Below, in pieces: positions 54,165 to 62,810 of a stretch of 64,000 nt of DNA. The notes beneath the pieces are model-generated. The model made no database searches. It was given only the letters and a program-made list of their open reading frames with translations, and had not been told where the DNA came from. Each line of letters starts with the position of its first letter. Position 1 is the stretch's first letter. The DNA is from Rhizobium lentis (GTDB lineage Bacteria > Pseudomonadota > Alphaproteobacteria > Rhizobiales > Rhizobiaceae): NCBI RefSeq assembly GCF_014200175.1, contig NZ_JACHBD010000002.1:124001-188000 (forward strand), read 5' to 3'. The position numbers were made by a program, and so were the translations under genes.

Positions 54165-55010
54165 ATGAGTGGATATGAAAAGCAGTTCCTGATTACCGGT
54201 GTCAGCTCGGGCTTCGGCCTCGCTTTTGCGCAAGCCGCATTGGAAAAGGGGCACAAAGTCGTGGGCACGGTGCGAACCGACGAGGCCGCGGTCCGCTTCG
54301 AGAATCTGGCGCCTGGCCGCGCCCTCACCGTTAACCTCGACGTCGCCGATGTTGCGGCGCTCGAACCGATTGTTACGGATATCGAAAGATCCGTCGGTCC
54401 TGTCGACGTGCTCATCAACAATGCGGGTTACGGGCATGAGGGGACGATGGAGGAATCGCCGATCGAGGAAATGCGGCGGCAATTCGAAGCGAATGTCTTC
54501 GGAGCTGTCGCAATGATGAAGGCTGTCCTGCCGTTCATGCGCCGGCGGCGGACAGGCCATATCATCAATATCACCTCCATGGGAGGTTTCATCACCATGC
54601 CGGGCATCGCATATTATTGCGGCAGCAAATTTGCGCTGGAAGGGATAAGCGAGGTTCTTGCAAAAGAAGTGAAAGACTTCGGTATTTCGGTCACGGCGGT
54701 GGCTCCTGGCTCGTTCCGAACCGATTGGGCGGGCCGGTCCATGGTCCGCAGCGGCAGGAGCATTGCCGATTACGATGCGCTTTTTGATCCGATCCGCAGG
54801 GCACGTGAGGAAAAGAACGGCAAACAGGCGGGGGATCCTCGTAAGGCAGCCGCAGCCGTAATGGCGCTGGTCGAGGCGGAAAAACCACCCGTCCATCTGT
54901 TGCTTGGAGCCGATGCCCTTTCGCTCGTCCGCGACAGGCTGAAAAGCTTGAGCGCGGAAATCGACGCCTGGGAAGATCTTACGCTTTCGACGGATTTTGC
55001 CGAAGCATAA
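54165..55010 (+). CDS. Short-chain dehydrogenase/reductase
   Basis: Classical SDR of 281 residues: nucleotide-binding TGVSSGFG (11-18), NNAG (85-88), catalytic S138 and Y151-x3-K155 (YYCGSK). N-terminal acidic residues after the second strand are not decisive for NAD or NADP. It resembles oxidoreductases of the DUF-type 'oxidoreductase, SDR family' with C-terminal extension. Substrate unknown; probably under the divergent LysR regulator. Confidence 0.92.
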   Translation: MSGYEKQFLITGVSSGFGLAFAQAALEKGHKVVGTVRTDEAAVRFENLAPGRALTVNLDVADVAALEPIVTDIERSVGPVDVLINNAGYGHEGTMEESPIEEMRRQFEANVFGAVAMMKAVLPFMRRRRTGHIINITSMGGFITMPGIAYYCGSKFALEGISEVLAKEVKDFGISVTAVAPGSFRTDWAGRSMVRSGRSIADYDALFDPIRRAREEKNGKQAGDPRKAAAAVMALVEAEKPPVHLLLGADALSLVRDRLKSLSAEIDAWEDLTLSTDFAEA

Positions 55011-55011
55011 G

Positions 55012-55029
55012 GGGCGCCCGCAAGCGCCC
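55012..55029. terminator. Hairpin between the SDR gene and argB
   Basis: Stem GGGCGC / GCGCCC (6 bp) with loop CCGCAA between two convergent genes, directly after the SDR stop and before the argB stop. Short, without T run. Confidence 0.45.
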
Positions 55030-55036
55030 TGTTCGA

Positions 55037-55924
55037 TCAGGGAACGATCAGCGTTCCGATGCCGTGCTCGGTAAAGATCTCGAGCAGGACGGAATGGGCG
55101 GTCTTGCCGTTCAGAATGACGACGCCCTGCACGCCGGCCTTGATCGCGTCGATGCAGGTCTCGACCTTGGGGATCATGCCGCCCGAGATCGTGCCGTCGG
55201 CGATCAGCGCATGCGCTTCGGCGACGGAAAGTTCCTTGATGAGCTGACCCTTCTTGTCGAGCACGCCGGGAACGTCGGTCAAAAACAGCAGTCGGGTGGC
55301 GTTCAGCGCGCCGGCAATGGCGCCGGCGAAAGTGTCGGCGTTGATATTGTAAGTCGCGCCGTCGCGGCCAGGAGCCACGGGCGCGATGACCGGGATCATC
55401 TCGGAGCGGGCGAGCAGATCGAGCAGCGTGCGGTCGACTTCGACCACTTCGCCGACAAAGCCGAGATCAAGCACCCGCTCAATGTTGGAATCCGGGTCTT
55501 TGATGGTCTTGCGTGCCTTTTCGGCGAAGACCATGTTGCCGTCCTTGCCGCAAAGGCCGATCGCCCATTCGCCCGTCTGGTTGATCAGCGCGACGATCTC
55601 CTTGTTGATCGAGCCGGCGAGCACCATTTCGACGATCTCGACCGTCTTCTGGTCGGTGACGCGAAGACCGCCTTCGAATTTCGATTCGATGCCCATCTTG
55701 GTCAGCATGGCGCCGATCTGCGGACCGCCGCCGTGAACGACGATCGGGTTGACGCCCGACTGTTTCAGAAGCGCGATGTCGCTGGCAAAGGCCTTGCCGA
55801 GCTCGGGATTGCCCATCGCATGGCCGCCGTACTTCACCACGATCGTTTTATTTTCGTAACGCTGCATGAAGGGCAGTGCCTTGGCAAGAAGCCGTGCCTG
55901 AAGTTCGCTTTCGGTTTCGTTCAT
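55037..55924 (-). CDS. argB: Acetylglutamate kinase
   Basis: Second enzyme of arginine synthesis, phosphorylating N-acetylglutamate; usually feedback-inhibited by arginine and relieved by PII, linking it with GlnD here. It has 295 residues: the phosphate loop [21 protein letters not shown], the [15 protein letters not shown] block and [14 protein letters not shown]. The start is ATG 55924; the upstream open frame is not family-like. The N-terminal helix ([17 protein letters not shown]) is the extension seen in arginine-sensitive, PII-binding enzymes. Confidence 0.95.
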   Translation of the reverse strand: MNETESELQARLLAKALPFMQRYENKTIVVKYGGHAMGNPELGKAFASDIALLKQSGVNPIVVHGGGPQIGAMLTKMGIESKFEGGLRVTDQKTVEIVEMVLAGSINKEIVALINQTGEWAIGLCGKDGNMVFAEKARKTIKDPDSNIERVLDLGFVGEVVEVDRTLLDLLARSEMIPVIAPVAPGRDGATYNINADTFAGAIAGALNATRLLFLTDVPGVLDKKGQLIKELSVAEAHALIADGTISGGMIPKVETCIDAIKAGVQGVVILNGKTAHSVLLEIFTEHGIGTLIVP

Positions 55925-56068
55925 GGGAACCCCGCAGAATTGATCGCGGCCTTTTATCGCAAGTTTCTGACAGAGGGAATAATCCAGAGCGCAATAGTTT
56001 TTCGTATGTGGCACGGGGCGGGAGGAGTTCGGTGCGCCGGCTGAGCCAAGCACGATATCAGGAACGGC

Positions 56069-56583
56069 ATGCAAGGCGATGAGATCAAGCACCTGATCGG
56101 CCGCGTCACGCTGGCGACCGTATGGCCTTCGCTGCCCTATACAGCCAGACCGCACCGAAACTTTTCGCAATTTGCCTGCGTATTCTGAAGGACCGCACGG
56201 AAGCCGAGGAGCCCTGCAGGAAGTCTATGTCAATTGGGCGAGCGGCTTGGGCGGTTTCCGGCAACCTCGGAGCCATCCTCGGCATGGTTGGCCGCAATTG
56301 CCGTTGCGTGCACGCAAGCCCGTCGCCGACGAATGCGATAGCATCTGCGATCTTGCCGATACCAACCCGATCCGGAAAGACAGACGGTGAGGAAGGATGA
56401 AGGAAGGCGGATTGACACCTGCATGGAAGAGTTGGAAGCTGATCGTGCGGTCGCCGTGAAACGGGCTTATGTCAAAGGACTGAGCTATCAGGAACTGGCG
56501 GATCAGTTTGGCGTTCCGCTGAACACGATGCGGACCTGGCTCAGGCGCAGCCTCTTGAACTGAGAGAGTGCATGGAACGATGA
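56069..56583 (+). pseudogene. Decayed ECF sigma factor gene
   Basis: Piecing frames together gives [13 protein letters not shown], then [20 protein letters not shown], then [30 protein letters not shown] and finally AVAVKRAYVKGLSYQELADQ with FGVPLNTMRTWLRRSLL: an ECF sigma factor with regions 2 and 4. It needs at least four one-base corrections (near 56113, 56210, 56370 and 56558) and has lost about 20 bases near 56301 between WLAAIA and LRAR, where an RNRAID-type stretch is expected. So this is a true pseudogene. Its restored end overlaps the anti-sigma start as ATGA. Confidence 0.85.
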
Positions 56584-57299
56584 CATCGCCCGACAAAAGC
56601 AAGGGAAATCGCTCCCGCGACGAGGTCCTCGCCGGTGAATATGTATTGGGCGTCCTGTCGCTACAGGATCGCCGGGTAGTGGAAGAGCGCATGCGCCGCG
56701 ACCGCACCTTTGCGGCGATCGTCAGCCGCTGGGAAACCAACCTCTCCGCCTTCAACGACGAATATGACGGCGTCGCGCCGAGCCGGGAAACCTTCAAGCA
56801 GATCGAGGCTCGGTTGTTCGGCGATGCCGGAAAGCCTGCATCCTTTTCGCAGGGGCTGTGGAATTCCGCGGTCTTCTGGCGATCGCTGGCGTTCGCCTGC
56901 ATCGTCGTCGCCGTCAGTGCCGTCATCTTCGCCTCCGGCCTTGTACCGCAGCCGCAGGGGCCGGCACCGCTGGTGGCCGAACTTGCGGGTCAAAACAACA
57001 CGATCAATCTCCGCGCCTCCTACGAGATCCAGAGCGGCCGGCTGAAGATCGTGCCGGTCGCCGCCGGCAAGCCGGAGGAGAAATCGCTCGAACTCTGGCT
57101 GGTGCCGGGCAGTGGCGTACCGAAATCGCTCGGCATCTTCGAGCCCGGCGAAAGCGGTGAACTCGTCATTCCCGCCGATCTGCGCAACAATGTCGCCGAT
57201 GGCGCAACCCTTGCCGTCAGCCTCGAGCCTTTCGGCGGTTCGCTGACCGGACAGGTGACCGGTCCGGTGATCGCAAGCGGCGCGGTGCACCGGCCATAA
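56580..57299 (+). CDS. Anti-sigma factor (RskA type), left without an intact sigma partner
   Basis: Protein of 239 residues: a cytoplasmic N-terminal part with the zinc-less anti-sigma pattern (LAGEYVLGVLSLQDRRVVEERM), one membrane helix (about 98-122) and a periplasmic RskA-like C-terminal domain (SLELWLVPGSGVPKSLGIF). ATG 56580 is used because it overlaps the sigma stop in the normal ATGA manner; GTG 56568 is an alternative. The sigma gene immediately upstream is decayed, but this frame is complete. Either it now regulates another sigma factor or it is awaiting decay. Confidence 0.85.
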   Translation: MTSPDKSKGNRSRDEVLAGEYVLGVLSLQDRRVVEERMRRDRTFAAIVSRWETNLSAFNDEYDGVAPSRETFKQIEARLFGDAGKPASFSQGLWNSAVFWRSLAFACIVVAVSAVIFASGLVPQPQGPAPLVAELAGQNNTINLRASYEIQSGRLKIVPVAAGKPEEKSLELWLVPGSGVPKSLGIFEPGESGELVIPADLRNNVADGATLAVSLEPFGGSLTGQVTGPVIASGAVHRP

Positions 57300-57448
57300 C
57301 GGTGCGTCGGCCGTAAATCAATTTCTCCCTGTCTGAAACTCTTCGGCGCGGCCTTCCGTAGTTCGACATGTCGGATGACGCTCAGGCATGCATGATGCCG
57401 GCTACTGCTTCTTGCGAAGGGTCGGGATCTCACTCCCTTGGGGCAGAT

Positions 57449-57730
57449 CTATTGCGCCGCTTCGGTTTTCGGGAAGACGAGGGAGACACTGCAATTCAAC
57501 ACGATATCAGTCAGCGCTTTCCCTCGACCTGTGGCCGGGAGCCCTGTCAGCCGTTCGAATTCGATGTTGACGTAAATCAGCGTCTCGCAGGTGCCGCCGA
57601 ACTCGAAGACGGCTACCGCGTAGGCGACATGATCGAGAAAGTATCGAAATTGGTCGCCGTCGAGGGCTTCGGTAAGATGGGCCAGGTTGCCGAAGCCCTC
57701 CGGCGATAGGGCTTCGTCTGTGTCAGTCAT
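57449..57730 (-). pseudogene. PAS-domain fragment of a sensor kinase
   Basis: Frame of 93 residues with DGDQFRYFLDHVAYAVAVFE and IYVNIEFERLTGLPATG, like the first PAS domain of rhizobial sensor kinases. The PAS pattern breaks off after about residue 70 and the frame soon stops; shifting frame there would give EGK-like continuation, so it is likely a frameshifted remnant. No kinase domain follows on this strand, and no ribosome site precedes it. Confidence 0.5.
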
Positions 57731-57952
57731 CAATGATTATTCGCGTATGTCGCTGCTCTTCAACAGCATGAGATGACGCGTTGCTTCAAAAACTGCGACG
57801 GCGCAAGCGCAATCAGTATCGCACGTAGTCGACAAGTGGTTTCCCGATGGAGCGACGGTCGATCTCCGCAACCTGCTTGGAATATTTCGATCGACAGGAC
57901 CAATCGAGCAGCGCGGATACAAAAGATCGCGATGTGTTTTAGCGAAGCCTGT
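57731..57952. other. Region with no recognised gene
   Basis: About 220 bp between the PAS fragment and the next small gene. A plus-strand frame near 57820-57950 reads KWFPDGATVDLRNLLG-like without start or known relatives. Possibly degraded coding sequence. Confidence 0.4.
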
Positions 57953-58228
57953 TTATGCTCGATCGTAGGTAAACGATGTCAGCAGCGTCGTGACGAAATT
58001 GCTCGCCCGTTCCTTGACGAGGACTTCCGTCCATTCATCTGTGCCGCGCAGCCGCAAATCGGTGTAAATACTGTCCACGGCCGCCTCTTCAATCCGTTTG
58101 ATATGTGTCTTGAACGACGCCTCGCCCCCGCCGCGATACATATCTCTGATGACCATGCGCAAAATTTCCTGAATGGCGATCTGCCACGCCGTGTTGATCG
58201 ACTGAAGTTCTTTCGCGTCCTCTGTCAT
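57953..58228 (-). CDS. Small protein of unknown function
   Basis: Predicted cytoplasmic protein of 91 residues, not recognised. It is helical in appearance: MTEDAKELQSINTAWQIAIQ, a Gly-rich turn RGGGEAS, then alternating charged and hydrophobic residues ending YDRA. No Cys. The start is ATG 58228 with AGGGAG upstream; longer starts lack a ribosome site and lead into Arg-rich non-protein-like sequence. It sits alone among remnants and small genes. Confidence 0.62.
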   Translation of the reverse strand: MTEDAKELQSINTAWQIAIQEILRMVIRDMYRGGGEASFKTHIKRIEEAAVDSIYTDLRLRGTDEWTEVLVKERASNFVTTLLTSFTYDRA

Positions 58229-58428
58229 TGAGGCTCCCTTTGGTATGAGTGAACTGCCGGCACGGCTCAGGCCGGTACCTGTGCCCTGCTCGTTCAACCG
58301 AACGCATTTTCTCGGGAAAATTCGGCGCCGGCACAACGCTGCGGCGACGCAAAGGACTATTTCCGGGCGGCGGATCACGATGCTTCAGTGCAATCGGCAC
58401 GGCGAGTGTACTTGGCCGCAGTCTTGCG

Positions 58429-58653
58429 TCAGCAGGCCTTGGCGCGCTTGGCAATAAGGGCCGACGTCGCCGACGCCCGGTCGTTGCGTTCCTTGGCAAG
58501 CCGCGCCTCCCGAAGCCGCAACGTCTTCGCCTGGAGGGATTGGGCGTCGGATTCGAGTTCTTCCACCGCCTTGTTCTTTGCGAAGAACTGCGATTGGACG
58601 TTGCCGAAGGCGATCTCGGCTCGCTGGCGTGATTTGCTGTATGTTTGGGTCAT
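58429..58653 (-). CDS. Small Ala/Lys-rich, probably coiled-coil protein
   Basis: Protein of 74 residues, strongly helical and charged (FFAKNKAVEELESDAQSLQ, KTLRLREARLAKERND), ending in basic AKRAKAC. No known family by eye; a coiled coil or nucleic-acid-associated role is possible but unproven. The start is ATG 58653 with GGAG upstream. It follows the cold-shock gene on the same strand after a terminator, so it is probably transcribed separately or by readthrough. Confidence 0.62.
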   Translation of the reverse strand: MTQTYSKSRQRAEIAFGNVQSQFFAKNKAVEELESDAQSLQAKTLRLREARLAKERNDRASATSALIAKRAKAC

Positions 58654-58696
58654 GTGGGCTCCGATACGGGAGGCTCGACGCGCGAGCGAAAACAAA

Positions 58697-58721
58697 AAGG
58701 CCAGGCAGATCGCCTGGCCTT
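58697..58721 (-). terminator. Terminator of the cold-shock gene
   Basis: Perfect 10-bp stem AAGGCCAGGC / GCCTGGCCTT followed, on the minus strand, by a T-rich tail (TTTGTTTT). About 64 bases after the csp stop. Confidence 0.85.
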
Positions 58722-58784
58722 GAATGGATAACGTGCTTCCGGCAGTGCCAGTACATCCGTGGTCAAAGGAAAGCAGATATCGAT

Positions 58785-58994
58785 TTAAGCGTTCTGGAGA
58801 TTGCAGGCGGACATTTTGCCCGACTTGGCGTCACGCTCAAGGTCGAAGCCGATCTTCTGGCCTTCGACGAGTTCACGCATTCCGGCGCGCTCGACAGCGG
58901 AGATGTGAACGAAGGCGTCAGCGCCGCCATTGTCAGGCTGAATGAAGCCGAAGCCCTTGGTGGAATTGAACCATTTAACTGTGCCAGTGGTCAT
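58785..58994 (-). CDS. Cold-shock protein (CspA family)
   Basis: Single-stranded nucleic-acid-binding cold-shock-domain protein of 69 residues: [20 protein letters not shown] contains RNP-1 (KGFGFI), and [13 protein letters not shown] contains RNP-2 (FVHIS). AAAGGG precedes ATG 58994. Transcription from the promoter at 59136-59164 gives a leader of about 135 bases, as in cold-inducible csp genes. A good terminator follows. Confidence 0.94.
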   Translation of the reverse strand: MTTGTVKWFNSTKGFGFIQPDNGGADAFVHISAVERAGMRELVEGQKIGFDLERDAKSGKMSACNLQNA

Positions 58995-59135
58995 GATGAA
59001 CCCTTTCATAGCAATATTGAAGAACCGCAGCGCCAAAGCGATACGGATGGTGATAGCGATTTTTGAAAGGAAGTTCGTTCAGCCGCGGTGCCAGACGCGC
59101 GATAACCAAGCCAGCAAGCAAAATTCGGTAACCAC

Positions 59136-59164
59136 TATATAGGTGGGTTAATGCGCGCCGTCAA
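59136..59164 (-). promoter_or_regulatory. Sigma-70-type promoter of the cold-shock gene
   Basis: On the minus strand TTGACG (59164-59159), 17-bp spacer, TATATA (59141-59136). Predicted start near 59129, leaving a ~135-base untranslated leader before the cold-shock ATG. Confidence 0.75.
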
Positions 59165-59243
59165 CCGTTAGTTTTCTCTGGTGGGCACGAATAAACTTTT
59201 GGCTGTTTCGGCGACTCCGCAGCCGTAGCCCTGCCGGGGGCCT

Positions 59244-59897
59244 CTATTTCCAGTGGGCTATGCCGACGGTTTCAGCGATGGCCTGGCGCAGATCATCCAG
59301 CCCGTCGCCCTTTTCGGACGAGGTTGACAGCACATGGGGATAGGCGGCCGGGCGCTTGCGAATCTTTTCCGTCGTATCGGCAAGGAGTTTCGGCACGGCC
59401 GGCGCCTTGATCTTGTCGGTCTTGGTCAGCACCAACTGATAGGAGACGGCAGCCTTGTCGAGCAGATCGAGCACGTCATCGTCGTTCTTCTTGATGCCAT
59501 GACGGCTGTCGATCAGCACATAGACGCGCTTCAGCGTCGCACGGCCGCGCAGATAGTCGAAAACGAGCTTTGTCCACTTGTCGACCTGTTCCTTCGGCGC
59601 CTGCGCATAGCCATAGCCGGGCATGTCGACGATTGCCATCGGCGGCAGGTCGCCGGCTTCGCCTGAATAACCGTCCGGAACGAAATAATTGAGTTCCTGC
59701 GTGCGCCCAGGGGTATTCGACGTGCGCGCCAGACCCTTCTGGCCGACCAGCGCATTGATCAGCGACGACTTGCCTACATTCGAACGGCCGGCGAAGGCCA
59801 CCTCCGGCGGTCCTTCCGGCGGCAGGAAATTCAGCGACGGGACGCCACGGATGAAGATCCAGGGGTGTCCGAAGAGCGGCTTCTCGGTTTCGGTCAT
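59244..59897 (-). CDS. engB: Ribosome-biogenesis GTPase EngB (YsxC/YihA)
   Basis: Small GTPase of 217 residues needed for 50S subunit assembly. G1 is [17 protein letters not shown]3 is DMPGYG and G4 is [18 protein letters not shown] is the switch I region of the family. The start is ATG 59897; a TTG at 59963 would add 22 residues. It is downstream of yidC beyond a terminator. Confidence 0.94.
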   Translation of the reverse strand: MTETEKPLFGHPWIFIRGVPSLNFLPPEGPPEVAFAGRSNVGKSSLINALVGQKGLARTSNTPGRTQELNYFVPDGYSGEAGDLPPMAIVDMPGYGYAQAPKEQVDKWTKLVFDYLRGRATLKRVYVLIDSRHGIKKNDDDVLDLLDKAAVSYQLVLTKTDKIKAPAVPKLLADTTEKIRKRPAAYPHVLSTSSEKGDGLDDLRQAIAETVGIAHWK

Positions 59898-60010
59898 GCG
59901 GGGCTCGGCAATCTCTACTTTCGTTCTCTCACCGGCCTTCGTGGTTTTGAAGGCGGATGTCAAGCTTTCGGGCGGTCCGCTCCATGCTTCTCCGCCGCCC
60001 GGAAAATGAA

Positions 60011-60032
60011 AAGCCCCGCCGAAGCGGGGCTT
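60011..60032 (-). terminator. Terminator of the rpmH-rnpA-yidC operon
   Basis: Perfect 9-bp stem AAGCCCCGC / GCGGGGCTT with, on the minus strand, a TTCG tetraloop and a TTCATTTT tail, eight bases after the yidC stop. Confidence 0.85.
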
Positions 60033-60039
60033 GAGAGCA

Positions 60040-61836
60040 TCATTTCGATGGCGCCGTCTTTCGTCGGAACAGGCCCTTCAGATTGTCGAAGAGCTCGATC
60101 TTGACGCCGTGACGCTTCATGATCACCGACTGCTGGATCACCGACAGCGTGTTGTTCCAGGCCCAGTAGATAACGAGGCCGGCCGGGAAGCTTGCCAGCA
60201 TGAAGGTGAATACCAGCGGCATCCAGTTGAAGATCATTGCCTGCGTCGGGTCGGGCGGCGTCGGGTTCATGCGCATCTGCACGAACATGGTGATGCCCAT
60301 GATCAGCGGCCAGACGCCGAGATGCAGGAAAGTCGGCGCCGTAAACGGCAGCAGGCCGAACAGGTTGACGATCGTGGTCGGATCGGGCGCCGAAAGGTCC
60401 TGGATCCAGCCGAAGAAGGGCGCGTGCCGCATCTCGATGGTGATGTAGATCACCTTGTAGAGCGAGAAGAAGATCGGGATTTGCAGCGCCACCGGCCAGC
60501 AGCCGGCGATCGGATTGATCTTCTCTTCCTTGTAGAGCTGCATCATTGCCTGCTGCAGTCCCATGCGGTCGTCGCCGAATTTCGCCTTCAGCTCCTCCAT
60601 CTTCGGCTGCATGCGCTTCATATTCGCCATCGAGGCGTACTGCTTGCTGGCGAGCGGGAAGAACAGCGCCTTGACGACGATGGTGGTGCATAGGATCGCC
60701 ACGCCGAAATTGCCGAAGAAGCGGAAGAAGAAATCCATCAGCTTGAACATCGGCTTGGTGATGAAATAGAACCAGCCCCAGTCGATCAGCCGGTCAAACT
60801 TCGGGATCGAATAGGAGGCCTCGTAGCCGTCGATGACCGGCACTTCCTTGGCGCCGGCGAAAACGAGGTTCTTGAGCTCGATCGATTGGCCGGGCGCCAC
60901 GGTGAAGGCGTCGTCCTTGTAGTCGGCCTGATAACGCGGCTGACCGTCGGCAAAATACGAGAATTTCGCCTCATAGGCAGCGCTCTGCGGCGGAACGATC
61001 GTTGCCGCCCAGTATTTGTCGGTGATGCCCAGCCAGCCGCCGGTGGATTTCGCCGGCGACACGGCTTGTTTCTCGACGGCACTATATTTGCTTTCGATCA
61101 GGCCGTCGTCGCCGATGACGCCGATAAAGCCTTCATGCAGGACGTAGACGGATGGCGTCGTCGGCTTGTTGTAGCGCATCACGCGGCCGTAGGAGGAGAG
61201 CGAGACGGGCATCTGGCCGGCATTTGTGACCTTGTCGGCGACGGTGAACATGTAGCGTTCATCGACGGAAATCGTGCGGGTGAAGGTCAGGCCCTTGTCG
61301 TTGGTAAAGGTGAGAGTCACCGGCGTCTTTTCGGTGAGCTTGGCGCCTTCCGGCGCCGTCCACAGCGTCGAGGCGCCGGGAACGCTGCCCGTGGCATCGC
61401 TGCCGATATAGCCGAGTTCGGTGAAGTAGCCGTCCTTGGTTTCCGCCGGACTGAACAGGGTGATGATCGGGCTCGAGTCGTCGACGGTCTCGTGATAGCC
61501 CTTGAGCTTCAGGTCGTCGAGCCGGGCGCCGGCAAGATTGATCGAGCCGGAAAGGGCGGGGGTGTCGATGGCAACGCGCGGGGTTTTTGCGAGCGCCTGC
61601 TCGAGCGTCGCCGTTGCGACGGCCTGGCCGGAAGGTGCCGTACCGCTCGTCGGGGCTGGCGTCGCGCCGCCGGCGGCAGGCGGCTGGACCTGCTCGGTCT
61701 GCTGCTGCGCCTTCTGGGCTTCCTGCGCCTTGCGCTGGGCCTCGATGCGCGGATTCATATAGAGAAACTGCCAGCCGAGGACGATCAGCACCGAGAGAGC
61801 GATCGCAATGAAGTAATTGCGGTTGTTTTCCATCAT
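60040..61836 (-). CDS. yidC: Membrane protein insertase YidC
   Basis: Inner-membrane insertase of 598 residues: an N-terminal helix (about 6-25), a large periplasmic domain (to about 355) and a C-terminal five-helix core (from about 365) with [16 protein letters not shown] and the [17 protein letters not shown] segment. It inserts membrane proteins alone or with SecYEG. ATG 61836 overlaps the rnpA stop as ATGA; the next codon (61833) is another possible start and fits the AGGA spacing better. Third gene of rpmH-rnpA-yidC. Confidence 0.96.
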   Translation of the reverse strand: MMENNRNYFIAIALSVLIVLGWQFLYMNPRIEAQRKAQEAQKAQQQTEQVQPPAAGGATPAPTSGTAPSGQAVATATLEQALAKTPRVAIDTPALSGSINLAGARLDDLKLKGYHETVDDSSPIITLFSPAETKDGYFTELGYIGSDATGSVPGASTLWTAPEGAKLTEKTPVTLTFTNDKGLTFTRTISVDERYMFTVADKVTNAGQMPVSLSSYGRVMRYNKPTTPSVYVLHEGFIGVIGDDGLIESKYSAVEKQAVSPAKSTGGWLGITDKYWAATIVPPQSAAYEAKFSYFADGQPRYQADYKDDAFTVAPGQSIELKNLVFAGAKEVPVIDGYEASYSIPKFDRLIDWGWFYFITKPMFKLMDFFFRFFGNFGVAILCTTIVVKALFFPLASKQYASMANMKRMQPKMEELKAKFGDDRMGLQQAMMQLYKEEKINPIAGCWPVALQIPIFFSLYKVIYITIEMRHAPFFGWIQDLSAPDPTTIVNLFGLLPFTAPTFLHLGVWPLIMGITMFVQMRMNPTPPDPTQAMIFNWMPLVFTFMLASFPAGLVIYWAWNNTLSVIQQSVIMKRHGVKIELFDNLKGLFRRKTAPSK

Positions 61837-62234
61837 ACGTTCCTGGGGCGTCCGTCTCCGGAGCGCCGGTGTTTCGGCCTGGTTTCCACGCGAAGCTTCA
61901 GCTCCGCGGCCAATTCCTGGAAGGACGCCTTAAGCACGTCCCTGCGCGCGACAACCACATAGTCGTGTCCGGGCTGCATTGCAAACCCCGCATGAAGCCG
62001 CACCGCCTCTTTCAGGCGGCGGCGCATACGGTTCCGTTCGACCGCGTTGCCATGTTTTTTGGTGACTGTAAAACCGACGCGGGCTTGGCTGTCGGGTTCC
62101 CTCCGGTCGAGAACTTCGAGGAGGAAGAGGCCGCCGCGGCGTTTTTCGCCTTCTCGGACAGCGAGAAACTGCGGGCGGCTTTTCAGCCGCCCGACAGTGT
62201 ATTTCTGTTCTTTGGTCGTCAACTCGCCCGCCAT
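61833..62234 (-). CDS. rnpA: Ribonuclease P protein component
   Basis: Protein subunit of RNase P, which removes 5' leaders from pre-tRNAs. It has 133 residues; [13 protein letters not shown] is the RNase P signature, with [13 protein letters not shown] before it. The start is ATG 62234 with GAGAAGAG upstream; the longer open frame runs into rpmH and is not protein-like. It follows rpmH by 22 bp. Confidence 0.95.
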   Translation of the reverse strand: MAGELTTKEQKYTVGRLKSRPQFLAVREGEKRRGGLFLLEVLDRREPDSQARVGFTVTKKHGNAVERNRMRRRLKEAVRLHAGFAMQPGHDYVVVARRDVLKASFQELAAELKLRVETRPKHRRSGDGRPRNV

Positions 62235-62256
62235 CTCTTCTCGGGCAACCCGGCCC

Positions 62257-62391
62257 TTAAGCCGAAAGACGCTTGCGGCCCTGCGCGCGGCGGGCAGCGA
62301 TGACCTTGCGGCCACCCTTCGTGGACATGCGCGCACGGAAGCCGTGGCGACGCTTGCGAACAAGCTTGGATGGTTGGTAGGTACGCTTCAT
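62257..62391 (-). CDS. rpmH: Ribosomal protein L34
   Basis: 50S protein of 44 residues beginning [18 protein letters not shown] and ending GRKRLSA, a complete canonical L34. First gene of rpmH-rnpA-yidC and transcribed from the promoter at 62501-62529. Confidence 0.97.
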   Translation of the reverse strand: MKRTYQPSKLVRKRRHGFRARMSTKGGRKVIAARRAQGRKRLSA

Positions 62392-62810
62392 TTATTTAAA
62401 CACCGCGGAGTGCGGCCCTTCTTGAATTTGCATAGTGCAAGGAGCGTTGTTTTTCGAACGGGCTGACCATAGAGGCCTTGGGTGACCGGACGTGCGGCGG
62501 CTTATACGGATGAAGGCCGCAAAAGTCAATTATACCGGATCATTTCACAGGCAATGCTGACCGGCGCGCGGTTTTCGCACATAAGTGTTAACAATCCTGC
62601 TTTGCTCCAGAAGGTTGTACTTTGTCGCTGCCGGGATGAAAAGCCTTAGTTTTCAGCGATTTGCGTCTCTGAATTGAGCCGGCATTATTATTTTTTTGTG
62701 GTCATAATCGTAAACATTAGAAATCCAACTTTAAGGAATTCCGCCGATAGTCCGATGATCGGCTGGGAATTTGCTTTCCAGGCAGTTTTGGGTTGCTAGG
62801 AGGCACTGCA
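62392..62810. other. Divergent rpmH/chemoreceptor intergenic region, AT-rich, 419 bp
   Basis: Holds the rpmH promoter. The part 62520-62730 is clearly more AT-rich than the surroundings and includes a T run near 62690 (ATTATTATTTTTTTG). No dnaA box cluster that would mark an origin was recognised, and there is no reading frame with a ribosome site except the start of the chemoreceptor. Confidence 0.55.
62501..62529 (-). promoter_or_regulatory. Sigma-70-type promoter of rpmH-rnpA-yidC
   Basis: On the minus strand TTGACT (62529-62524), 17-bp spacer, TATAAG (62506-62501). Predicted start near 62494, about 100 bases before the rpmH ATG. Confidence 0.75.

Noticed and set aside
55935-56068. Possible ECF-type promoter (GGAAT..CGTA) before the sigma pseudogene
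   Set aside because: Spacing of about 22 bases between the boxes is too long for the known GGAAC-16/17-CGTT form.
56122-56400. Separate 92-codon gene in the sigma pseudogene
   Set aside because: Only its first ~30 residues resemble a sigma factor; the rest is out of frame relative to the family.
62392-62810. Possible chromosome origin next to rpmH
   Set aside because: rpmH is near dnaA and the origin in many bacteria, but no dnaA or dnaN gene and no DnaA-box cluster are seen here, and in rhizobia the origin lies elsewhere (near hemE).
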